DNA of 6,810 bases from DATKPA01 sp051955985 (lineage in GTDB: Bacteria; Planctomycetota; Phycisphaerae; WQYP01), in assembly GCA_051955985.1 (NCBI GenBank), contig JBQCGD010000006.1:1-6810 (forward strand), given 5' to 3'. Within the stretch, counting starts at the first letter, position 1; every line of letters begins with the position of its first letter. Shown one piece after another: positions 1 through 5,817 of this stretch. The position numbers were made by a program, and so were the translations under genes. A model generated the notes under the pieces. The model was not told the DNA's origin. It was given only the letters and a program-made list of their open reading frames with translations, and did not search any database.

Positions 1-581
1 TGCGTGAACACCGACAACCTGTAAATCAAGTCAAACCCGCCCACCCCCGTCTCCCCCGCCTTCTCCGGAAACGGCGGCACCGCCCCGTTCCGAATACCCG
101 TCACCCCTTTCAAGTTCTCCCCGCACCACGCCATGTGCTCCCCGTTTACATCGCTCGCAAACGGCTCGTACTTCTCCGGAAAGTCGTTCAAAAACCGGAT
201 CATCCGCCCGCACCCCGCCCCGAAATCCAGCACCTTCACCCGGTGCGCGTTCCCTTTGTAAAAATGATAAAGCGCCAGAAAACTCGTCACGTCCACCAGC
301 CCCGTCCACAAAAAGACCTCCGCCTCCGGCGCCGCTGTGATCGCACGCAGCCCCTCCGGCGGTACCGGCGGAACCAGCCCCTCCAGCCCCTTGTCCCCCA
401 TCACCCCCACCGAATGTATCCACTCATACGCGCTGTTCTCCAGGATGCACCGCACCGCCTCCACATCCGACCTCTCCCGGCACATCTGCCCGAATCGCTC
501 CACCAGCCCCGGCTTCGTCAACTCCCGAATGAAATGCGCGCGATACCGCCGCAACGCTTCCAATGTGCTCGGTCTCTCCAT
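1..581 (-). CDS. Class I SAM-dependent methyltransferase, N-terminal 193 residues (3' end beyond left edge)
   Basis: The reading frame starts at ATG 581 and stays open to base 3, giving 193 codons before the window ends. Residues 115-130 read VKVLDFGAGCGRMIRF, the glycine-rich SAM-binding motif I of Rossmann-fold methyltransferases. Residues 143-150 (SDVNGEHM) fit the acidic post-I strand that holds the SAM ribose. FDLIYRLSVFT at 183-193 resembles the motif IV region, usually followed by His-Leu; the next two bases (CA) allow His. About 110 residues precede the SAM motif, so there is an extra N-terminal domain or cap. The start is supported by AGGAG at 591-587, five bases upstream. The gene has its own upstream space beyond the icd terminator, so it is probably transcribed separately. 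The methyl acceptor cannot be told. Codons end mostly in G or C with a clear preference for G, like icd. Confidence 0.85.
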   Translation of the reverse strand, partial: MERPSTLEALRRYRAHFIRELTKPGLVERFGQMCRERSDVEAVRCILENSAYEWIHSVGVMGDKGLEGLVPPVPPEGLRAITAAPEAEVFLWTGLVDVTSFLALYHFYKGNAHRVKVLDFGAGCGRMIRFLNDFPEKYEPFASDVNGEHMAWCGENLKGVTGIRNGAVPPFPEKAGETGVGGFDLIYRLSVFT

Positions 582-626
582 CACAACTCCTGCCCGCAAC
601 AACGATCTCCCTTCCAGGGATCCGCA

Positions 627-635
627 ATAATACCA
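627..635 (-). promoter_or_regulatory. Candidate extended -10 promoter for the methyltransferase gene
   Basis: On the minus strand bases 635-627 read TGGTATTAT, an extended -10 (TGnTATNAT) with one difference from TGnTATAAT. It lies about 45 bases upstream of the ATG at 581, giving a leader of roughly 40 nt. No good -35 hexamer is seen at 16-18 bases upstream, which an extended -10 can tolerate. This is a pattern match only. Confidence 0.35.
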
Positions 636-659
636 TCCCAATTCCCCGTCGCCTCATCT

Positions 660-791
660 CCCCCTCAACAAGGGTGCATAAACGTTTTGCGGAACAAGCC
701 CACGCCTTCCACGGCGTGGGGATTATGGACTCTCCCACCTGCAAGCCGCCCGCCGGTTTTTCCCCAAAACGTTTATGCACCCCCTCAACAA
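660..791. mobile_element. MITE-like element with terminal inverted repeats and flanking direct repeats
   Basis: Bases 672-689 (GGGTGCATAAACGTTTTG) are repeated as an exact reverse complement at 765-782, an 18-base perfect inverted repeat. Just outside, CCCCCTCAACAA occurs in the same orientation at 660-671 and 780-791, as a target-site duplication would. Two or three bases overlap between the right inverted repeat and the right direct repeat, so the exact border is uncertain. The body of about 108 bases has no coding capacity of its own and holds a perfect 8-base stem, CCCACGCC (699-706) and GGCGTGGG (713-720), with a 6-base loop. The arrangement is that of a non-autonomous miniature transposon or large palindromic repeat. 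It sits in the gap between the icd terminator and the methyltransferase promoter. I do not recognise the family. Confidence 0.6.
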
Positions 792-803
792 ACGCTGCCA
801 CAT

Positions 804-835
804 AAAAAAAACGCCCCGGTGCATCACCGAGGCGC
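804..835 (-). terminator. Rho-independent terminator of icd
   Basis: Read on the minus strand, CGCC-T-CGGTG (834-825), loop ATG, CACCG-G-GGCG (821-812) forms a GC-rich stem with one internal mismatch. Eight T residues follow immediately (811-804). It lies about 30 bases after the icd stop codon, the normal place for an intrinsic terminator. It separates icd from the methyltransferase gene downstream. Confidence 0.9.
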
Positions 836-866
836 TTCTTCACGTCAGCCGGAAATTCCGCAAAAA

Positions 867-2153
867 TCACCCGAGATTCTTGATGATCTCGTCCGCAAAC
901 TCCGAGCACTTGATCTTCGTCGCACCTTCCATCAGCCGCGCAAAATCATAAGTCACCCGCTTCGCCGCGATCGACTTCTCCAACCCCCGCACGATCGCAT
1001 CCGCCGCCTCCTGCCACCCCAGGTGCTCCAGCATCATCACCCCCGACAGGATCACCGACCCCGGATTCACCACGTCCTGGTTCGCATACTTCGGCGCCGT
1101 CCCGTGCGTCGCCTCAAAGATCGCATGCCCCGAAACGTAGTTGATATTCCCGCCCGGCGCAATCCCGATCCCGCCCACCTGCGCCGCCAACGCATCGCTC
1201 AAATAATCCCCGTTCAAATTCAACGTCGCGATCACATCAAACTCGTCCGGCCGCGTCAGCACCTGCTGCAACGTGATGTCCGCAATCGAATCCTTGATCA
1301 CCACCCCGCTCGGCAACCGGCACCACGGTCCCCCGTCGATCTCCACCGCCCCGAATTCCTTCTTCGCCAACCCATACCCCCAGTCCCGGAACGCCCCCTC
1401 CGTGAACTTCATGATGTTCCCCTTGTGCACCAGCGTCACGCTCTTCCGCTTGTGCTTGATCGCAAACTCGATCGCCGCACGCACCAGCCGCTCCGTCCCC
1501 TCGCGCGACACCGGCTTGATCCCAACCCCCGATGTCTCCGGAAAACGTACCTTCCCGAACACCTTCGGAAATTCCTTCTGAAAAAACGCCAGCACCTTCT
1601 TCGCTTCCTCCGAACCCGCCGCCCACTCGATCCCCGCATAAATGTCCTCCGTGTTCTCACGGAAAATCACCATGTCCACCTTCTCCGGATGCTTCACCGG
1701 CGAAGGAACCCCGTTGAAATACCGCACCGGCCGCAAACACACATACAAATCCAGCAACTGCCGCAACGCCACGTTCAACGACCGAATCCCACCACCCACC
1801 GGCGTCGTCAGCGGCCCCTTGATCCCCACCAGGAACGCCTTGAACGCCTCCACCGTATCGTCCGGCAACCACGCCTTCGCATCCCCCTCCGGCGTCCCCG
1901 TCTTGAACTTGTTAAACGCCTTCTCCCCCGCGTACACCTCCATCCACGCAATCTTCCGCTTCCCCCCGTACATCTTCGCCACCGCCGCATCAAACACCCG
2001 CACCGACGCCCGCCAAATATCCGGCCCCGTCCCATCCCCCTCAATAAACGGAATAATCGGATTCTCCGGCACACTCAACTTCCCCCCACTCATCGTGATC
2101 GGCGCCCCATTCCCAGGAACAGTCACACTCTTAAAACTCGGCACGTTCGCCAT
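867..2153 (-). CDS. icd: NADP-dependent isocitrate dehydrogenase (E. coli type)
   Basis: This 428-residue protein matches E. coli Icd (416 residues) along its whole length. It oxidatively decarboxylates isocitrate to 2-oxoglutarate with NADP in the TCA cycle, as a cytoplasmic homodimer needing Mg2+ or Mn2+. Visible hallmarks are IEGDGTGPDIW near the N-terminus, the substrate loop GGGIRSLNVALR (about 120-131), RENTEDIYAGIEW with the catalytic Tyr, LVHKGNIMKFTEGAFRDWGY with the catalytic Lys, and the metal-binding Asp residues in IKDSIAD and LNGDYLSDALAAQ. NADP preference is shown by HGTAPKYANQDVVNPGS and VTYDFARL, which keep the equivalents of E. coli Lys344, Tyr345, Val351, Tyr391 and Arg395. 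Ser125 corresponds to E. coli Ser113, phosphorylated by AceK in that species; no aceK is in the window. I chose ATG 2153 because AAGAGGG (2167-2161) lies seven bases upstream; the frame stays open to 2198 with no family match there. It is monocistronic with its own terminator. Confidence 0.97.
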   Translation of the reverse strand: MANVPSFKSVTVPGNGAPITMSGGKLSVPENPIIPFIEGDGTGPDIWRASVRVFDAAVAKMYGGKRKIAWMEVYAGEKAFNKFKTGTPEGDAKAWLPDDTVEAFKAFLVGIKGPLTTPVGGGIRSLNVALRQLLDLYVCLRPVRYFNGVPSPVKHPEKVDMVIFRENTEDIYAGIEWAAGSEEAKKVLAFFQKEFPKVFGKVRFPETSGVGIKPVSREGTERLVRAAIEFAIKHKRKSVTLVHKGNIMKFTEGAFRDWGYGLAKKEFGAVEIDGGPWCRLPSGVVIKDSIADITLQQVLTRPDEFDVIATLNLNGDYLSDALAAQVGGIGIAPGGNINYVSGHAIFEATHGTAPKYANQDVVNPGSVILSGVMMLEHLGWQEAADAIVRGLEKSIAAKRVTYDFARLMEGATKIKCSEFADEIIKNLG

Positions 2154-2455
2154 GGATGAACCCTCTTGAATATATTTCCGCCTCAGCCCCCGTCCCACTC
2201 CACCGGAATGAAACCGCGGCCGAAAAATTGGCCCTGTACCCTAATGGAAACCCCCACCCACATCAACGCCCCCCTAAGCCCGGCTACCGCCGCCGAAACG
2301 AACGCCACCCCCGCGCAAAAGACCTCCCGAACCGGAAAAAACAATTCAAAATCCCCCCAAAACCGTGCACTTTTCGCCGACAACACCCCACCAAACCCTC
2401 CCCACCACCCGCCCACGACCCGCCTACCACCCGCCTACCACCCGCCCGCGATTGC
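2154..2455. other. Intergenic region upstream of icd, C-rich on the plus strand, with a weak promoter candidate
   Basis: No gene is seen in these 302 bases. They must hold the icd promoter unless icd is read through from the amidase genes. The best pair I find on the minus strand is TTGATG (2266-2261) and TAGGGT (2243-2238) with a 17-base spacer, a weak match. An AT-rich patch (AATATATT, about 2177-2170) lies next to the ribosome binding site. No hairpin with a T run follows the amidase stop, so read-through into icd is possible. The region carries the same strong C bias as the coding DNA to its left (26 C against 8 G in bases 2221-2280). Confidence 0.5.
2408..2446. repeat. 11-base tandem repeat between the amidase genes and icd
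   Basis: CCCGCCTACCA occurs twice head to tail (2419-2429, 2430-2440). A degenerate copy, CCCGCCCACGA (2408-2418), precedes it and a partial copy, CCCGCC (2441-2446), follows. On the minus strand these are runs of three G. Together with runs at 2396-2403 and 2445-2447 they give eight G runs in about 50 bases. The array begins about ten bases after the amidase stop codon. Confidence 0.75.
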
Positions 2456-3193
2456 TCAAGCCGCCCCGCGCTGCCGCGCTTGAATCACCAGCGGCGCCAG
2501 GTGCTTCCCTGGGCAATCCGTCTGCACCAACTCCCGGTGCAGGCAGACTCGCGACAGCGGCAGCGCGTACTTCCCCCGCACCAGGTGCACAAACGCGATC
2601 AGCCGATTCACCTGCTCCGGCGTCGGATACTGCAGGTTGAAGTCCCCCAGCGTCACAATCCCTATGTTATGTTCGTTCCAGAAGATACGACGATCTTTCG
2701 AGGGCCGGACATGCTGTCCCTCATACCGCAAAGACCGCAGTTGCCACACCCGTCCCGCCCGGTCCACCGCAAAATGATACGCAATATCCACCATCCCCCT
2801 TCTCAAATGCGCCTCCCGCACGATTTGCAAATGCCGAATCGTGTCCGGCACCGACGTCGCCAGGAACGGCTTCCCATCCCCCGAATGATGCACCGTAAGT
2901 CGCGAAACCCCATCCATTAACCGCCAATGCGGTATCGCCAGCGGCGAGCCCGTCCACGCCCGCCGCGGCATGATATCGCCATAAACCGTTTTCTGAGGCG
3001 GAGTTGGCGGCGGCAGCGGGAGAACCTGCGTCTCGATCGTCGGCCTCGTCCCCTCCCCCTCCAGGTCCGCTTCATACGGATTCGGCAGCTCCGTCCGCGG
3101 CGCCGGCGGACACCCCGCAAGGCCCAGGGCGGCGGCCGTAAGTGCCGACAGTTTCAATAGTTCGCGGCGAGTCGGAAGACAACGATCACACAT
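2456..3193 (-). CDS. Tat-type lipoprotein N-acetylmuramoyl-L-alanine amidase, PGRP/Amidase_2 family (paralogue 1)
   Basis: This 245-residue predicted zinc amidase would cleave the lactoyl-L-alanine bond of peptidoglycan or muropeptides. The N-terminus has a twin-arginine motif (TRRELLKL, residues 8-15), a hydrophobic stretch and the lipobox LAGC with Cys28, so it is probably exported folded and lipid-anchored. A Pro-rich linker (about 30-70) leads to the domain, which opens with the PGRP-like YGDIMPRRAW. Zinc and catalytic candidates are His102/His103 in VHHSGD, Tyr139 in AYHFAVD, His219, and Cys227 in HRELVQTDCPG. Thr225 occupies the position of the T7 lysozyme catalytic Lys, as in many PGRPs. 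Compared with its upstream neighbour it has about seven extra residues after GQHVR (PSKDRRIFW). It starts seven bases after that neighbour's stop codon and lacks a clear Shine-Dalgarno, which suggests translational coupling in a two-gene operon. An autolysin, a recycling enzyme or a scavenger role are all possible. Confidence 0.88.
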   Translation of the reverse strand: MCDRCLPTRRELLKLSALTAAALGLAGCPPAPRTELPNPYEADLEGEGTRPTIETQVLPLPPPTPPQKTVYGDIMPRRAWTGSPLAIPHWRLMDGVSRLTVHHSGDGKPFLATSVPDTIRHLQIVREAHLRRGMVDIAYHFAVDRAGRVWQLRSLRYEGQHVRPSKDRRIFWNEHNIGIVTLGDFNLQYPTPEQVNRLIAFVHLVRGKYALPLSRVCLHRELVQTDCPGKHLAPLVIQARQRGAA

Positions 3194-3200
3194 GGCAACA

Positions 3201-3974
3201 TCAAATCAGGCGTTGCCGACGAATCGCAACCATGTACGGCTGCATCCCATGCCCCGGACATTCCGTCGAAACCAGCTCCTGATGCGTGTACACCCGCGGA
3301 ATCGGCAAAGCATACTGCTTCCGCAGTAAAGCCCCGAAAATACGGACTTTATCTTTCTGCGCCTGCGTCATCGGCTGCATGTCAAAGTTCCCCAGCACCA
3401 CCACCCCCACGTTGTGCTCGTTGTTGTACCGCACATGCTGCCCCTGGTATTTCAGCGACCGCAACTGCCACACGCGACCCATCCGATCGATCGCAAAGTG
3501 ATACCCGATGTCCTGGAAATTCCGGGACCGGTGATACTCCCGCACGTATTCGAGATGCTGGGCAGTTTCACCGAACCCATTCTCCCAGAAAGGTTTAGGA
3601 TCTCCCGAGTGGTGGAACGTGATCAGCTTCACGCCGTTCATCGGGTCCACCCGCGAAAGGTCGGGACCGCCCCGGGCCCACATCGACCGCGGGATGATGC
3701 CATAAGTGTTGTGCGGCTCTGCCTTAACGACAGGCGGCGGCAGTGGAGCCGTCGGCGTGGGCGGGGCAAATTCATTCTCCGCAATCAGCGACTTGCTCGC
3801 AGAAGCCGGCGCAATCGCGTCCGGCAGGGCCGACCGTCCCGCCGAAGTCGTCGCGGTCTGGTTGTTTTCGCAACCAAACAGGTAAGCCGCGGCGCCCGCA
3901 GCACTTAGGAGTCCGAGAAAACCGCGGCGGGAAATGCCGCTGGTGGCTTCATTTTTGTGGTTGTGCGTGCTCAC
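3201..3974 (-). CDS. Tat-type lipoprotein N-acetylmuramoyl-L-alanine amidase, PGRP/Amidase_2 family (paralogue 2)
   Basis: This 257-residue paralogue of the next gene is about half identical by eye in the catalytic domain (shared WQLRSL, GQHVR, NEHN, KPF, HHSGD). A classical Tat signal SRRGFLG (residues 15-21) precedes a hydrophobic segment and the lipobox LFGC with Cys35. A linker rich in Ala, Ser and Pro (about 36-85) spaces the domain from the membrane. Predicted zinc and catalytic residues are His121/His122 in FHHSGD, Tyr158 in GYHFAID, His231, Thr237 and Cys239 in HQELVSTECPG. The start is GTG at 3974, supported by GAAGAAAGG (3989-3981) six bases upstream. It is the first gene of the probable two-gene operon. 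Its composition is much less C-skewed than icd. The family assignment is firm; the exact substrate is inferred. Confidence 0.88.
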   Translation of the reverse strand: MSTHNHKNEATSGISRRGFLGLLSAAGAAAYLFGCENNQTATTSAGRSALPDAIAPASASKSLIAENEFAPPTPTAPLPPPVVKAEPHNTYGIIPRSMWARGGPDLSRVDPMNGVKLITFHHSGDPKPFWENGFGETAQHLEYVREYHRSRNFQDIGYHFAIDRMGRVWQLRSLKYQGQHVRYNNEHNVGVVVLGNFDMQPMTQAQKDKVRIFGALLRKQYALPIPRVYTHQELVSTECPGHGMQPYMVAIRRQRLI

Positions 3975-4341
3975 GTGGCGCCTTTCTTCGGTCCCCGAAA
4001 GAGGATTGCCTGCAAATACCTACCCCGCGCCCCTGCCCGACTACGGTTATTTCCAATAACAATTGGGGTATCGGCAATATAGCTGCAAATCCTGAAAAAC
4101 AAAGACTTTTTGTGCCGCCAATTGGCTCATCCGCGTTTTTTTCTCCAAGCTGCACAGGATTCGCTTCATTCATTTCAACGGATCGAGGTGACATTTCTCG
4201 GTTTTGAGATATGTTTTCTGGGACGCCAGATCACTCGAAACAGGGCAAGGCCGCCCGCCCGTTCCGCCGATAAGCACAACAGCGGCGGCGAGCAGCGGCC
4301 ACGGAGTGGACACGCCCGCCGGTGAAACGAGGGTTGTAACC
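3975..4341. promoter_or_regulatory. Divergent intergenic control region between the amidase operon and the 70-residue ORF
   Basis: This 367-base gap has no convincing gene. Its middle (about 4041-4200) is clearly more AT-rich than the rest of the window. On the minus strand TATATT (4081-4076) is a good -10 candidate for the amidases, with only poor -35 matches (CTTTGT, 17-base spacer). Three inverted repeats stand out: GTTATT-TCC-AATAAC (4046-4060), the overlapping CCAAT-AACA-ATTGG (4053-4066), and the perfect palindrome GCCAATTGGC (4117-4126). The first two overlap, so they cannot both fold in one RNA; as DNA they could be operators flanking the promoter. The amidase leader would be about 95 nt. 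No clear promoter for the plus-strand ORF was found. Confidence 0.4.
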
Positions 4342-4554
4342 ATGCGGATGTGCGAGTACTTAGAGCGCCAAATGCAAGAGGCCCTCGGGCCTGTGAATAA
4401 GTGGTACTGCTCCCAGTACTACGGCTACGAAATCCAGGACCCCGAATGCCTGCTGCGTTACTACATTCAACACGGCGGAGCCTCCCATTTCCGCCAGGAG
4501 CACCTGACTAAATACAACGAGAACAGCGGCGCGCGAACCCAAAACAACCGGTGA
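4342..4554 (+). CDS. Small Cys/His/Tyr-rich protein of unknown function (70 residues)
   Basis: I do not recognise this protein. The frame is open from 4204, but I chose ATG 4342 because GAGGG (4329-4333) lies eight bases upstream and the extension reads as low-complexity shadow sequence. The 70 residues are hydrophilic, with no membrane segment or signal. They hold three Cys (4, 23, 36), three His (44, 49, 54) and eight Tyr, with the distinctive core WYCSQYYGYEIQDPE (21-35) and YYIQHGGASHFRQEH (40-54). The spaced Cys and His could bind a metal, but there is no standard zinc-finger spacing. Base composition is balanced and unlike the skewed genes on either side. It stands alone, divergent from the amidases and convergent with the oxidoreductase. 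The tidy ribosome binding site and protein-like core suggest a real gene. Confidence 0.6.
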   Translation: MRMCEYLERQMQEALGPVNKWYCSQYYGYEIQDPECLLRYYIQHGGASHFRQEHLTKYNENSGARTQNNR

Positions 4555-4578
4555 AAGAGGTTACATTTCGAGCGACTC

Positions 4579-4629
4579 CGGGGGCGTTCAGGGGCTGTCC
4601 AGGGGCGGGGCCGGAGTGATTGCAGGGGC
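4579..4629 (+). other. G-run array with G-quadruplex potential
   Basis: Runs of G occur at 4580-4584, 4591-4594, 4602-4605, 4607-4610 and 4625-4628. The first four are separated by loops of 6, 7 and 1 bases and meet the usual G-quadruplex pattern (four runs of at least three G, loops of 1-7). CAGGGGC is repeated exactly at 4589-4595, 4600-4606 and 4623-4629, 11 and 23 bases apart. The array is also bracketed by the inverted pair ACTCCGG (4575-4581) and CCGGAGT (4611-4617). It lies just after the small ORF in a 224-base gap. Confidence 0.6.
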
Positions 4630-4753
4630 GGTTTGGTGGAGTTTTGTACGAGATTTTTCAGAATTTAGCGCAAAAATGATTGTTTTGGCGGGATTTTCCG
4701 GGCGTACTCACTCGCGTTTGAATATCGAACGCTGCATGCGCGCCGGTCGACGC

Positions 4754-4773
4754 GGCCGACGAGGGCGTCGGCC
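4754..4773 (-). terminator. Perfect GC hairpin just after the oxidoreductase gene
   Basis: GGCCGACG (4754-4761) and CGTCGGCC (4766-4773) form a perfect 8-base stem with a 4-base loop, starting five bases after the oxidoreductase stop codon. No T run follows on the minus strand, so it is not a canonical intrinsic terminator. It may be a T-less terminator, an mRNA 3'-end stabiliser or a short palindromic repeat. Confidence 0.5.
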
Positions 4774-4778
4774 CCACG

Positions 4779-5768
4779 TTAGATGCGGATGAGGACTTTG
4801 CCCATGGGGCCTTGGCGGAGCCGGGCGAAGGCGGCGGGGACTTGGTCGAAATTGAAGACGTGGTCGATGACGGGATGGGCGTTGGTTTTGGCGAGGGTGT
4901 GGAGGACGTTGTGCCAGGTGGTGAGGGATTCTTCGTGGGTGTAGGTGGCGATGGCGATGCCGCCGATCTGGAGGCGGCGGAAGAAGAGGGAGGCGGTGTT
5001 GAAGTCGGGGACGGGTCCGGCAAGGCGGCCGACGACGGAGATTTTGCCCCACATGGCGAGTGTTTCGAGGAGCTGGTTGAAGAGGGGGCCGCCGATGTTG
5101 TCGATGGCGAGGTGGATGGGGTTTTTGCCGAGCTCTTTGGCGAGGGTTTTTCGCCAGGCGTTGTCTTCGGGGTTGAGGGTGAGGTCGGCGCCGAGCTGGC
5201 GGAGCTTTTGGGATTTTTCGGGGCTGCGCGAGAGGGCGACAACGGTGCAGTCCATGGCGTGGGCGAGTTGGGTGGCGGCGACGCCGACGCCGCCGGAGGC
5301 GCCGGTGATGAGGATGGTGGTGTTGGGGGCGAGGGGTTGGTTGTTGTTGAATTGCGTGAGGGCCTGCCAGGCGGTGATGTAGACGAGGGGCGCGGCGGCG
5401 GCTTGTTCGGGGGACCAGCCTTCGGGGACGGGGACGGTGTATCTCGCTTCGACGGCGACTTTTTCGGCGAGAGTTCCCCAGCGGTTGACGCCGACTTCGG
5501 AGCGGAGGATGAGGCGGGTGTCGCCGGGTTTGATGGTGGTGATGTTTTTGCCGACGGCGAGGACTTTGCCGATGCCGTCGCGGCCGAGGATGTGGGGGAC
5601 GGTGGGTTTGGCGGGGTATTGGTTGAGCGCGAGGTAGTTGTCGGCGGGGTTGAGTGCGGCGAATTCGGTGGCGAGGAGGAGGTCATCGGGGCCGACGGTG
5701 GGGTCGGGGGCGTCGGTGAGGGTCATGGAGGGGATGCCGGTGAGGGCGGGGAGAAGCCAGGCGCGCAT
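4779..5768 (-). CDS. Zinc-independent NADPH:quinone oxidoreductase-type MDR family protein
   Basis: This 329-residue protein is the usual length for the quinone oxidoreductase branch of the medium-chain dehydrogenase/reductase superfamily. The N-terminal GroES-like part contains NPADNYLALNQYP and ILGRDGIGKVLAVG (60-73), where zinc alcohol dehydrogenases would have GHE; no catalytic or structural zinc Cys cluster is present and only one Cys is seen (174). The Rossmann part has ITGASGGVGVAATQLA (154-169), the AxxGxxG pyridine-nucleotide motif of this branch, followed by SRSPEK (180-185), whose Ser/Arg suggest NADPH. IDNIGG (222-227) and the C-terminal GPMGKVLIRI (320-329) are family-typical. 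It probably reduces quinones or other alpha,beta-unsaturated carbonyls in the cytoplasm. I chose ATG 5768, with GGAG (5779-5776) seven bases upstream; the frame runs further to 5945 without family resemblance. Codons end overwhelmingly in C, opposite to icd on the same strand. Confidence 0.92.
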   Translation of the reverse strand: MRAWLLPALTGIPSMTLTDAPDPTVGPDDLLLATEFAALNPADNYLALNQYPAKPTVPHILGRDGIGKVLAVGKNITTIKPGDTRLILRSEVGVNRWGTLAEKVAVEARYTVPVPEGWSPEQAAAAPLVYITAWQALTQFNNNQPLAPNTTILITGASGGVGVAATQLAHAMDCTVVALSRSPEKSQKLRQLGADLTLNPEDNAWRKTLAKELGKNPIHLAIDNIGGPLFNQLLETLAMWGKISVVGRLAGPVPDFNTASLFFRRLQIGGIAIATYTHEESLTTWHNVLHTLAKTNAHPVIDHVFNFDQVPAAFARLRQGPMGKVLIRI

Positions 5769-5817
5769 GTGTGTTCTCCGGTTTGTGTGCTTCCTATTGT
5801 AGGCGCATCTGGATGAC

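Noticed and set aside
660..791. Integron attC site
   Set aside because: The outer repeats do not fit the RYYYAAC and GTTRRRY core sites, and there is no cassette or integrase.
424..909. Minus-strand 161-codon frame across the MITE-like element
   Set aside because: It overlaps the methyltransferase N-terminus and the icd 3' end in another frame and runs through the terminator hairpin.
135..2159. Long plus-strand open frame (674 codons) opposite icd
   Set aside because: It is antisense to a clearly recognised icd and methyltransferase, is extremely rich in Pro, Arg, His and Leu, and has no motif; it is a shadow of the skewed codon usage.
2183..2416. Minus-strand 77-codon frame between the amidases and icd
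   Set aside because: Gly- and Trp-rich translation of G-rich intergenic DNA with no convincing ribosome binding site or motif; kept as non-coding.
2156..2920. Plus-strand open frame antisense to amidase paralogue 1 and the icd leader
   Set aside because: Pro/Arg/His-rich with no recognisable domain, and antisense to conserved catalytic motifs.
4117..4143. Intrinsic terminator formed by GCCAATTGGC followed by a T run
   Set aside because: The palindrome has no loop, is not GC-rich, is separated from the T run, and no plus-strand gene ends just upstream.
3949..4194. Minus-strand 81-codon frame overlapping the start of amidase paralogue 2
   Set aside because: It overlaps the amidase Tat signal region and GTG start with its ribosome binding site, and has no recognisable feature.
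4658..5686. Minus-strand open frame of 342 codons in another frame of the oxidoreductase gene
   Set aside because: Low-complexity Ser/Pro/Thr product overlapping a gene with full family match.
4812..5816. Plus-strand open frame of 334 codons opposite the oxidoreductase
   Set aside because: Its product is almost entirely Gly, Glu, Asp, Val and Ala, the mirror of C-ending codons on the other strand.
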